From JAGPUQ01 sp049325095 (lineage in GTDB: Bacteria; Pseudomonadota; Gammaproteobacteria; Pseudomonadales; Porticoccaceae), in the NCBI GenBank assembly GCA_049325095.1, contig JBMOPO010000011.1:92122-156121 (forward strand): 64,000 bases of DNA, given 5' to 3'. Of this stretch, positions 57,352 to 64,000 are shown one piece after another (the stretch's first letter is position 1; the number at the start of each line of letters is the position of its first letter). The translations under genes were made by a program, and so were the position numbers. The notes under the pieces were generated by a model that worked only from the letters and a program-made list of their open reading frames with translations, was not told where the DNA came from and did not search any database.

Positions 57352-59424
57352 TCAACCGCGCAGGTCGTCCAGGAACTCGGAGGCGGGGTCGACGCTGGTC
57401 ACCAGCAGGTGATCCCGCGCCCGGGTGCACGCCACGTACAGCAGGTGGCGTTCCGTGTCGTAAACCTCCTGAAGATCGGCGTCGTCGGCAACGGATTCGA
57501 TTCGCTCCTGCAGCGGAATCACTTCATCGTCGCACTCCATCACCGCGACGGCGCGGAATTCGAGCCCCTTGGCCAGATGCATGGTACCGACCGCCAGCGC
57601 GCCGGTGCCGGTCGCCAGGTGTTCGTCGAGCACCCTGAACGGCGCTCCCGAGGCCTGCGCGGCCTGCCTGGCACGGTCTATCTGCGCCGCTGAGCGGACG
57701 AAGATGCCGATCTCGTGGGGTGCCATACCCGCCGCGATTCTCGCGCTCAGCCACGCACCCACCGCCGCAATCTCCTGTTCGCACCCGTCAAACACACGAA
57801 TGTCCGGCGGCGGCCCATTGAATACGGAGACCGTTCCGCGCCGATCCTCCACATTGCCGTCAACGTCCGAGACCTGGGGCCCGAGCAGGCGGTCAGCCTG
57901 CATGCGAATCTGGTGCGAGGTCCGATAATTGATCCGCAACCGCTGCGAGCGGCCCCGCACATCCACGCCCAGCGACTTCCACGAGAATGGCGTCTGAAAG
58001 ATGCGCTGGCCGAGGTCACCGGCAAAGAACAGCGCGTTGGGCCGACCGCCGCCCAGGGCCGCGAGGAAGCGCAGCTGGGCAACACCGATATCCTGCGCCT
58101 CATCGACCACGGCACAGTCGAACGGCGGGCTCCGACGACCCTGGAGTTGCTCCGCAAGCTGGCTGAACATCTGCGCGCGCGTCACCAACCCCTGTTCATC
58201 CAGGCGACGCTGCACCTGCGCGAACACTTCCCACAGGGCGAGGCGCTGCGGCTCCGACAGGCGCGTCTTGCGCCCCAGGCGCTTGACGTCGCGATAGTCT
58301 TCCCAGGTCCGCAACTGCCAGGCGTCGACGACCTCTTCCCATTCCCCGAGCAGGAACCTCGGACCGAACCTCTGCGCCCCGCCGCCAGCCAGCGCCTCGG
58401 CCAGCAGTTGCCGGACTTGATCTCTGGTTGCAAGAGTCGGACGAGCGATATGCGCCTCATACAGACGCTCGCCGACCCGGTCGATGGCGTGAACCTCCAG
58501 GCGCTCCGCCAGGCGCGGCTCGTTGCCGATCAGTCGACGCAGCTTCACTCGCAGCGCATTGGCCAGGGCATCGGAAAAGGTCGTCAGGAGAACGCGCGCG
58601 TCCGGATCGCTCCGCGCCAAATGCACGGCGCGATGCAGCGCGACGATGGTCTTTCCGGTCCCCGCGGAACCCGAGACCCGCGCTGGTCCGTTGTAGTCCT
58701 TGCCGACGATGTCGCGTTGCGCGGGATGGAGGAATACCGCCCATTTCTCCCAGGGATACTCGAGCGCGAGCGCCAGCTCGTCGGCGTCCGCCATGATCCG
58801 GAAGCGCCGCCGGGCGTCCGGGTGGTCGAAGGGGTCGGCGGCGCCCATCGTCGCCGCCGGTCGTTGCGGACGCCCGCCGGTGGCGAGCTCCAGGAGCGCC
58901 TCCGCCGCTTCGCCTGGGAGGTGGTCGGCGATCTCGAGAAGCCGGTCTTCATCCGCATTCCGGACATCCGCCAGCCACTCGGCCGGCACACCGAATGCCA
59001 GCAGATCGTCTTCCGGTACGTCGTCGAACAGGGCCGCCCTGGTCGGCGTGGGGTGCTCCTCCGCGACAGCGGCCGGAACGGCGACCTCCTCGATCCGCTC
59101 GCGGATCTCGACGAGCTGCGCGGCTCCCGTCTTCGGATGCGTCTCGAGCTTGCGCCGCTCGGCCCACTGGTAGGCCTTGTCGTGGTGGTCCACGTAGCAG
59201 AGCAACAGACTGTCGGCACTGCGATGCACGATCAAGCGGATATCACGGCTGACCCGCAGCGACCAGAAATTGGGATCCCGTCCGGCATTCAGCTTGTGGA
59301 ACCGCATTCCGGGGTTCGCCGGATTGAGCTGCAAGTCGAATGCCGTCGTTTTGACGGCCTTCTGTTCGTCGCCGGTCAACCTGGCGAGGCTGTCGATGAA
59401 GGTATCGGCGATGCGGAAGTTCAT
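57352..59424 (-). CDS. UvrD/Rep-like superfamily 1 helicase with RelE/ParE-like N-terminal domain
   Basis: 690-aa fusion. Residues 1 to about 95 resemble a RelE/ParE toxin fold (FRIADTFIDSLARLTGDEQK ... FWSLRVSRDIRLIVHRSADS ... YVDHHDKAYQWAERR). A linker of about 130 residues follows. The SF1 helicase has Walker A SGSAGTGKTIVALHRA (252-259), Walker B VVDEAQD (441-445), motif III GDLGQRIFQ, motif IV INYRTSHQI, motif V GTMHLAKGLEF (613-623) and motif VI VACTRARDHLL. The ATG is 6 bp after the PIN-toxin stop, so the three genes form one operon. The helicase looks active; whether the RelE-like part cuts RNA or only binds ribosomes or nucleic acid is unknown. Confidence 0.85.
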   Translation of the reverse strand: MNFRIADTFIDSLARLTGDEQKAVKTTAFDLQLNPANPGMRFHKLNAGRDPNFWSLRVSRDIRLIVHRSADSLLLCYVDHHDKAYQWAERRKLETHPKTGAAQLVEIRERIEEVAVPAAVAEEHPTPTRAALFDDVPEDDLLAFGVPAEWLADVRNADEDRLLEIADHLPGEAAEALLELATGGRPQRPAATMGAADPFDHPDARRRFRIMADADELALALEYPWEKWAVFLHPAQRDIVGKDYNGPARVSGSAGTGKTIVALHRAVHLARSDPDARVLLTTFSDALANALRVKLRRLIGNEPRLAERLEVHAIDRVGERLYEAHIARPTLATRDQVRQLLAEALAGGGAQRFGPRFLLGEWEEVVDAWQLRTWEDYRDVKRLGRKTRLSEPQRLALWEVFAQVQRRLDEQGLVTRAQMFSQLAEQLQGRRSPPFDCAVVDEAQDIGVAQLRFLAALGGGRPNALFFAGDLGQRIFQTPFSWKSLGVDVRGRSQRLRINYRTSHQIRMQADRLLGPQVSDVDGNVEDRRGTVSVFNGPPPDIRVFDGCEQEIAAVGAWLSARIAAGMAPHEIGIFVRSAAQIDRARQAAQASGAPFRVLDEHLATGTGALAVGTMHLAKGLEFRAVAVMECDDEVIPLQERIESVADDADLQEVYDTERHLLYVACTRARDHLLVTSVDPASEFLDDLRG

Positions 59425-59430
59425 GCGTGC

Positions 59431-59814
59431 TCAGGCCGGAAACGGGAACAGGCGCAGACCCAGGCTGACGAAGGGCTCGAAATCCGCACCGTTCAGGGTG
59501 ACGAATTCGGCCTTGGCCCGAATTGCCATCGCCGCGATGAGCGCATCCGTCTTCAGCGTGCGCTTGCGGCCGGCAGCATTGAACAACTCGGCCGCCAGCT
59601 CGGCGGCGTCCTCGCCGACTGGCAGGATGCGTCCTTCGAGGAATGCGCGCGCCAGGCCGGCTTCCGTTTCAGCCAGCGGACCGGAAAGAAATTCGTACCA
59701 GACCAGCGCGCTGACGGCGACGGCTTCCCCCGCCAGAACGCGCGCAACGGCTGGATGTCCCTCCCGCGCCCAGTGCGGCAGCGCGATCAGGGCGTTGGTA
59801 TCGAAATGAAGCAC
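59431..59814 (-). CDS. PIN-domain toxin (VapC type)
   Basis: 127-aa PIN-domain ribonuclease of a type II toxin-antitoxin pair. The acidic active-site residues appear complete: D5 (FDTNALI), E41 (WYEFLSG), D90 (LKTDALIAA) and D111 (LNGADFEPF). VapC toxins cleave tRNA or rRNA. The start is 2 bp after the antitoxin stop. Intact in length. Confidence 0.88.
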   Translation of the reverse strand: MLHFDTNALIALPHWAREGHPAVARVLAGEAVAVSALVWYEFLSGPLAETEAGLARAFLEGRILPVGEDAAELAAELFNAAGRKRTLKTDALIAAMAIRAKAEFVTLNGADFEPFVSLGLRLFPFPA

Positions 59815-59816
59815 CC

Positions 59817-60101
59817 TCAGGATTTTCCGGCGCGATGCGCATCATCCGCGTGCCGCGCGGCGCGCAGAGAGGCGATCAGCCGGCGTGTTTGCGCCTTGGT
59901 CCGGGGCAACGGCTGCCGCTGATAGTGGGCGACGACCTCGGCCGGCGACGGCGCAGCCTCGTGCTGCTCGGCCGCGGCGAGCTCCACGGAACGGCGGATC
60001 ACTTCGGCCTGTGACACGCCCCAGACGCGCGCCAAGTGCCGGATGCGCTGCGCAGTCTGCTCGTCCAGCGCGTAGGTGGAACGGACGGACATTTTGGCCA
60101 T
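59817..60101 (-). CDS. Ribbon-helix-helix antitoxin (VapB/CopG type)
   Basis: 94-aa protein. The N-terminal RHH DNA-binding domain reads VRSTYALDEQTAQRIRHLAR followed by WGVSQAEVIRRSVELAA. The C-terminal half (about residues 50-94) is basic and probably disordered until it wraps the PIN toxin. The ATG at 60101 follows GGAG at 6 bp. It would repress its own promoter through sites in the ATGG/CCAT-rich region just upstream. Confidence 0.82.
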   Translation of the reverse strand: MAKMSVRSTYALDEQTAQRIRHLARVWGVSQAEVIRRSVELAAAEQHEAAPSPAEVVAHYQRQPLPRTKAQTRRLIASLRAARHADDAHRAGKS

Positions 60102-60129
60102 GGCAACTCCAGCATGGTGGTATGGCGTT

Positions 60130-60158
60130 ATGGTACAAGCCGGCGCGTACAGGGTAAA
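60130..60158 (-). promoter_or_regulatory. Putative promoter/operator of the antitoxin-toxin-helicase operon
   Basis: On the minus strand, TTTACC (60158-60153), a 17-bp spacer and TACCAT (60135-60130), with the transcript expected to start about 22 bp before the antitoxin ATG. The surrounding TATGGCGTTATGGTAC holds repeated half-sites that could bind an RHH dimer. Confidence 0.45.
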
Positions 60159-60176
60159 GCGCGGAACATGGCTCGA

Positions 60177-60293
60177 TCAGGGCTGCGCGGGCCGGCCCCA
60201 AACCACGGGGCTCAGTTGGAGGTCGGTGGTCTTGACGGCCTTCGGCGCATCGCCGGTCAGGTGGGTGGAAGTGTCGGCGATGCGGAATCCCAT
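60177..60293 (-). pseudogene. Remnant 5' end of a second RelE-helicase gene
   Basis: A 38-codon frame starting GFRIADTSTHLTGDAPKAV after Met. It aligns with the start of the intact fusion helicase (NFRIADTFIDSLARLTGDEQ, then KAVKTTAFDLQLNP) with a six-residue deletion, and then runs into unrelated sequence and a stop. It begins 7 bp after the HEPN gene, the same spacing the intact helicase has behind the PIN gene. It is a vestige of an earlier or duplicated helicase gene. Confidence 0.75.
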
Positions 60294-60300
60294 TTTGCGG

Positions 60301-60816
60301 CTATCGCCTCATAGCAGTGTCAAGGCATTTCAGAATGTGTTTACCCAGCTCGAATCCTTGTTTTGCTTCTCCGTAAGATGCGTTCGGCGGAAGAATTCCT
60401 TGATGCGCGTAGGAGTGTCGCCACGTGATCAGATTCCCATACGACGACCTGATGCTCCGCCCCGATGCCCGTAGTTCTCTGTCTTCCTCCGCATTTAGCA
60501 ATCTATCAAAGCGCGTCACGTAACGATCTCCAAACCTCTTAACGTGATTTTTACGAAGGTCGTTTAGAGTAATCCGGCCGTTTAGCCTGTCGTAAAGATC
60601 CTGGCAGAACCCTCCAAATACCTTGTGCTTCCTGGCTGCAAACTCAACAAGGATGTCTTTCACGGCTAGCTCTATAACCGTCACCGCGGACACACAAAGA
60701 AAACCCACATACTTGCTCGTAAGCACCGGGTCAAGGCCAGGGACTACGACTGTGTCTAGGTGCGGCGTAAGCCCATCGACTAGCTGCAAACGATCTGTAT
60801 AGGGCACAATAGTCAC
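60301..60816 (-). CDS. HEPN-domain protein
   Basis: 171-aa all-helical protein. The HEPN ribonuclease signature RX4H is present as R133-H138 in LITWRHSYAHQGIL. The N-terminal part VGFLCVSAVTVIELAVKDIL also fits the family, close to the MAE_28990/RiboL-PSP-like HEPN proteins that accompany DUF262 genes. The GTG start overlaps the DUF262 stop (GTGA), so the two are coupled. Base composition is clearly more AT-rich than the housekeeping genes, pointing to acquisition by transfer. Confidence 0.75.
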   Translation of the reverse strand: MTIVPYTDRLQLVDGLTPHLDTVVVPGLDPVLTSKYVGFLCVSAVTVIELAVKDILVEFAARKHKVFGGFCQDLYDRLNGRITLNDLRKNHVKRFGDRYVTRFDRLLNAEEDRELRASGRSIRSSYGNLITWRHSYAHQGILPPNASYGEAKQGFELGKHILKCLDTAMRR

Positions 60817-61886
60817 TCAATCAGCAGGTCCTTTGCCCTCTGAAATCGAGTTTTCAAAACTGCCACGTCGCTAGTTCCGTAATAGGTTGCTTCGTTGAAG
60901 TCCTTATCCTCCTTAAGCCGCAGATAACGGTCGGAAAGATCCGCCGGAATCGCGTCCAGGTTAGTCAGCAAAATACTCATCACAGAGTCGAGTGCAGAGG
61001 CATTTAGGGGGCCACGAAGATGAAATGGGCGTGCCCCAAGTTTGGACACGATAAGATCGCACACCCTCGGAAAGTCTTGCGCGAACTTCCGAGCATGAGA
61101 TGATCTGCCTTTCCTCTCTTCCAGCATTGTTTGATTGAGAAACTCCTTCATAGGCTTTTCGTATTTATCGAGTCGCGTAGACAACGCGAACACGCGGAGT
61201 ATCAACTCAATATCTTTCTGGTGGCGGTCTAGCGTTTTTTTTCCCAGTATCTCACGCCACCTAGAATTTTCGTTAAGCTCCCGAAGTTGCGACGCTAATT
61301 CTCCGCGAAACACACAATTACGAATCTCCTGCGGGGTGAGAGGGGTGCCGCCGGTATTGAGCCGCTCAAAGATGTGATAAACACTCGTGTGTTCGCCCTT
61401 GGGATTCATTTGCCGAATATTGATTGCACGAAGTACCGAACCACGCAGCTTTCGTTGGGCTGGCTCTTCCAAGTCTTCAAACGCCTTTCTACTAAACGGG
61501 CTTCTGTCACTAAGTCCAGAAAGCCGAAATACTTGTTTACGTCCGTGAATGGTTTCGTCCCCAAAGAAACCGTCCATGTAATAGACTAGAGACATAATTC
61601 TCTGGAGCCCATCAATCACCATATTTCTGTTGTTTTCGTCCACGTAGAAGAATACCTGTGGAACTGGAAGGCCCATGAGAAACGACTCGATCAGAAGTGA
61701 TGACTGATGAATCGTCCATACGAACTTCCTCTGGAAGTCCGGGACAACGATGTCTCCCTCGTGCCACATCTCATGTATAACACTTAAAGTAAGATCAGAT
61801 GGATAAGCTGTAATGTCGTAAGGGACATAGGCCGCTGTGTCTTCAGTTTCGCCATCAACCTGGAGTTCATCACTGTCATTTGTCAT
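60813..61886 (-). CDS. DUF262 domain-containing protein (GmrSD/ParB-like fold)
   Basis: 357 aa. The DUF262 core is clear: VVPDFQRKFVWTIHQSSLLI (from about residue 48), FLMGLPVPQVFFYVDE and MVIDGLQRIMSLVYYMDG, then HIFERLNTGGTPLTPQEIRN. In GmrSD-type systems this fold binds or hydrolyses nucleotides and controls DNA cleavage; a C-terminal HNH nuclease domain (DUF1607) is not present, so the partner HEPN protein may be the effector. The ATG at 61886 was preferred over a TTG at 61901. It starts 20 bp after the methyltransferase stop. Confidence 0.82.
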   Translation of the reverse strand: MTNDSDELQVDGETEDTAAYVPYDITAYPSDLTLSVIHEMWHEGDIVVPDFQRKFVWTIHQSSLLIESFLMGLPVPQVFFYVDENNRNMVIDGLQRIMSLVYYMDGFFGDETIHGRKQVFRLSGLSDRSPFSRKAFEDLEEPAQRKLRGSVLRAINIRQMNPKGEHTSVYHIFERLNTGGTPLTPQEIRNCVFRGELASQLRELNENSRWREILGKKTLDRHQKDIELILRVFALSTRLDKYEKPMKEFLNQTMLEERKGRSSHARKFAQDFPRVCDLIVSKLGARPFHLRGPLNASALDSVMSILLTNLDAIPADLSDRYLRLKEDKDFNEATYYGTSDVAVLKTRFQRAKDLLIE

Positions 61887-61906
61887 AGCCAGCACCTGCA
61901 ATTTTC

Positions 61907-64000
61907 TCAGACCCGAAACACCTTCATCACCTCATCCCCCAGGTGGTTGATCACCTTCACCGCAATGCGCCCGCTCTTCGGCTTGTCGAACGGCCGCGAG
62001 GTGTCGCTGTTGAGCGTGGCCCAGGCCTCCCCGTCGATCTCGGCCTTCAGTGTCGTCTTCAACGCCTTGTAGGGGTCGTTGGCGCCGAGGAAGTAGGCGT
62101 GGCGAACGAAGAAGCTCTCTTCGTTGTAGTCGGTGTCGATGAACCAGCAGGCTATGCCCTCGGGGCCGTCGGAGCGGACTTCGCCGGTCTGGGGATGGAA
62201 AACGTCGACCCCGTTGACCTTGACCTGGAGCTGACCGTCGCCGGCTTCAAGGATGTCGATGTCCGGTTCGCCGAAGATCACGAACAGGTTGCCCTTGCCG
62301 GTGTTCTTGAGGTCGTCGGCCATGTGCAGATCGGCGTTCATGCGCGCCTTGAGGATGGGGACGCGGCCGAGCCTGGCGAACTCGCCGGCGTGGGCGTCGT
62401 AGTTGAAGGCGCAGGCGATGAGCACGTCGAAGCCGGCGTCCGCCGCCTCGCGGGCGGCTTCGACCAGGTCGGGGCGGGAGACGGTGCCGAACTCCGGGCC
62501 GATGAAGATGGCGGCGCGCTTCTCGGTGCCCGGACCGTCGTCTCGTTCCGGGTGGGACTCGAGGTATCGCCCCTCCGCGCACACCAGCTCGCCCGGCCAG
62601 GGCACCAGCGAGGTGAAGGTGATGCGGTCTTGCTTGTGCGCCTGCTGCACACCGGCGGTCTTGAGGCTCTCCAGGATGATCTGGACGAAGTCGCGGCCCT
62701 TTCCGTACCCGCCGTCCGGCTCGGCCACGGTGTCGAGCAGCTCGTCGTTCTCGTCCACGCCCAGCACGCGGTGCGGGGACAGGCTCTCCACCGTGAACGG
62801 CCCGGCCACGCGGACCCTCCGGTTGTCCGCGTACGGCCGGTCGTAGAGGTATTCGGAATCCGCCTTGGCGGCGATGGAAGCGTCAATCTCCTTCTGGCGG
62901 GCGATGCGCAGCTCCCAGAAGCGCGCGTGCAGCGGTGCGGCGGCTTCCGGCCAGTCCTTCGGCACCTCACGCAGCACTTCCCATTCCTGGATGTCGTCCG
63001 GCACCGGCGCGGTGTATTTCTGCGCCTTGCGATACGCGGCCAGCCAGTCGGCGGGGAGGTGTGCGGTGAGCTGCTGGCGCAGCGGCGCGAGCTGCGCCTC
63101 GAACTTCTCCCAGATGACATCAATCTCGGCGTTGTTGGCGATGCCTCCAAGAGTAATGTGCGGCACCCGTTCGTAGACGAAGCCCTGGCGAACGCTGCCG
63201 CGCGCGGGCCGGGTGGAGGGCGCGGTGCGGGTGATTTCCGCTTCCTTCTGTTGGCCTTCCGGGCTGTCGGCCAGCAGGTACCAGGGATAGCGCGCGCCCA
63301 TGATGCGGGCGCGGGCCAGCGCGAGCGCGACCCGCGAGGTGTCAATGGTGATCCAGCGGCGGCCCCATTGTTCGGCGACATAGGCGGTGGTGCCAGAGCC
63401 GCACGTGGGATCGAGGACTAGGTCGCCGGGGTCGGACGCCATTAATACGCAACGCTTCACAACTTCGTCTTGTGTTTGGACCACATAAATCTTGTCCATT
63501 GCAGATCGGGTATCAAACCATGTGTTTTTAATCTGCTGGGTAGGATTATCCAGGTGGTACTGAATGAAACAAGGGCGGTCGTTGTTTCCGATAGGCATCA
63601 ACCGACTAGATTTCTTGAGTCTCTCCATCCCTACGATATTCGTGCGCCAACTTTTCTTACCTGCCCGAATTCTTCGCCCATACAGCTCAAACTCGTAGAA
63701 GCACGTAGTTGTATAACCAGACGAAGCAAAATCGCTTGGATAGAAAAGGTCGGTTGGCAACTTGGCCTCTGTTTCAGTTTCATTCGCTGAGAGCCTGCGA
63801 CGTTGTTCAAATGAGCCTGCCCACATGTAATTCGTGCCTCCGCCTTTCTCTTTCTCCTCAAGCAGCGGTCGATATTTCAGCCTCTCTTGAATTCCGAGTG
63901 GGTGGATTCGGTGGTGTTTTGGCTGGCAGCCGGGGTCAAGGGCGGGCGCAGCCCGGCGCAGCGAACCCTTGACGCCGGATGTCAGTCGGTACGCTGGTGT
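61907..64000 (-). CDS. Site-specific DNA methyltransferase, type III Mod-like, N-terminus missing
   Basis: The frame is open to the window edge (first Met at 63826). The AdoMet-binding motif I is intact, VLDPTCGSGTTAYVAEQWGR, about 140 residues after that Met, followed by WITIDTSRVALALARARIMG, RHGFVYERVP-like RQGFVYERVPHITL and a long C-terminal region ending GDEVMKVFRV. The catalytic DPPY motif, normally several hundred residues earlier, is not present. Family-like sequence stops near 63890 (LKYRPLLEEKEK) and is replaced by palindromic repeat DNA. It may therefore be a 5'-truncated, inactive gene or be cut by an assembly edge. Composition changes from GC-rich to AT-richer near 63440, inside the gene. 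Confidence 0.75.
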   Translation of the reverse strand, partial: TPAYRLTSGVKGSLRRAAPALDPGCQPKHHRIHPLGIQERLKYRPLLEEKEKGGGTNYMWAGSFEQRRRLSANETETEAKLPTDLFYPSDFASSGYTTTCFYEFELYGRRIRAGKKSWRTNIVGMERLKKSSRLMPIGNNDRPCFIQYHLDNPTQQIKNTWFDTRSAMDKIYVVQTQDEVVKRCVLMASDPGDLVLDPTCGSGTTAYVAEQWGRRWITIDTSRVALALARARIMGARYPWYLLADSPEGQQKEAEITRTAPSTRPARGSVRQGFVYERVPHITLGGIANNAEIDVIWEKFEAQLAPLRQQLTAHLPADWLAAYRKAQKYTAPVPDDIQEWEVLREVPKDWPEAAAPLHARFWELRIARQKEIDASIAAKADSEYLYDRPYADNRRVRVAGPFTVESLSPHRVLGVDENDELLDTVAEPDGGYGKGRDFVQIILESLKTAGVQQAHKQDRITFTSLVPWPGELVCAEGRYLESHPERDDGPGTEKRAAIFIGPEFGTVSRPDLVEAAREAADAGFDVLIACAFNYDAHAGEFARLGRVPILKARMNADLHMADDLKNTGKGNLFVIFGEPDIDILEAGDGQLQVKVNGVDVFHPQTGEVRSDGPEGIACWFIDTDYNEESFFVRHAYFLGANDPYKALKTTLKAEIDGEAWATLNSDTSRPFDKPKSGRIAVKVINHLGDEVMKVFRV
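63930..63978. repeat. Palindromic repeat at the right window edge
   Basis: GTCAAGGG (63935-63942) and CCCTTGAC (63966-63973) form an 8-bp stem extended by CCGG on both sides after one mismatch; the loop contains a second small GGGC/GCCC hairpin. The GC-rich, structured sequence is unlike the AT-richer gene next to it and looks like part of a dispersed non-coding repeat. Confidence 0.6.

Overview
The window reads as chromosomal DNA of a GC-rich gammaproteobacterium (about two thirds G+C or more by eye in most of it). The gene order dnaE-accA-tilS ... pyrG-kdsA-eno-ftsB-ispD-ispF-truD-pcm-nlpD ... fdxA-mutS is the classic gammaproteobacterial order. With cbb3 oxidase, a split pntAA/pntAB, fabA/fabB and a two-cluster FdxA ferredoxin it suggests a Chromatiales-like or related environmental lineage. 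The exact genus cannot be told from the sequence. Almost every base is coding; no stretch longer than about 300 bases lacks a gene, and no tRNA, rRNA or CRISPR array was seen.

Layout. 1-5.3 kb: the end of purA, then a polyamine operon (speA, carboxy(nor)spermidine synthase, carboxy(nor)spermidine decarboxylase). 5.4-13.3 kb: zinc alcohol dehydrogenase, luciferase-like oxidoreductase, polyprenyl diphosphate synthase, pgi and the proton-translocating transhydrogenase pntAA-pntAB-pntB. 13.3-24 kb: nucleotide-sugar genes (phosphomannomutase, galU, manC), fabA and fabB, cysC, ssb, a YajR-like transporter, an NAD-type isocitrate dehydrogenase and a 2OG-Fe(II) oxygenase. 24-30 kb: uvrA, mutS, fdxA. 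30-46.2 kb: a long minus-strand housekeeping array from the fabH-like gene and dnaE down to nlpD. It carries a 10-N assembly gap inside truD and a 137-bp MITE-like repeat between tilS and pbpG. rpoS and surE are missing from the places where they normally sit. 46.3-50.5 kb: ccoNOQP with an upstream Yip1-type membrane gene and an FNR/Anr box. 50.5-54 kb: chaC, then hsp20-lon behind a sigma-32-like promoter.

The last 10 kb is accessory. A 1.9-kb AT-richer segment with three unknown, mostly exported proteins lies between the intact lon gene and a second, 318-bp copy of the lon 3' end, which looks like an integration scar. After an SDR gene, everything from 57.35 kb to the right edge is a minus-strand defence-type cluster. 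In transcription order it holds a 5'-truncated type III-like DNA methyltransferase, a DUF262 protein, a HEPN protein, a 38-codon remnant of a RelE-helicase gene, a ribbon-helix-helix antitoxin, a PIN toxin, and an intact 690-aa protein joining a RelE/ParE-like N-terminus to a UvrD-like helicase. The antitoxin-PIN-helicase trio is tightly packed behind its own putative promoter. Together with the methyltransferase-DUF262-HEPN set it is the best candidate here for an undescribed defence system.
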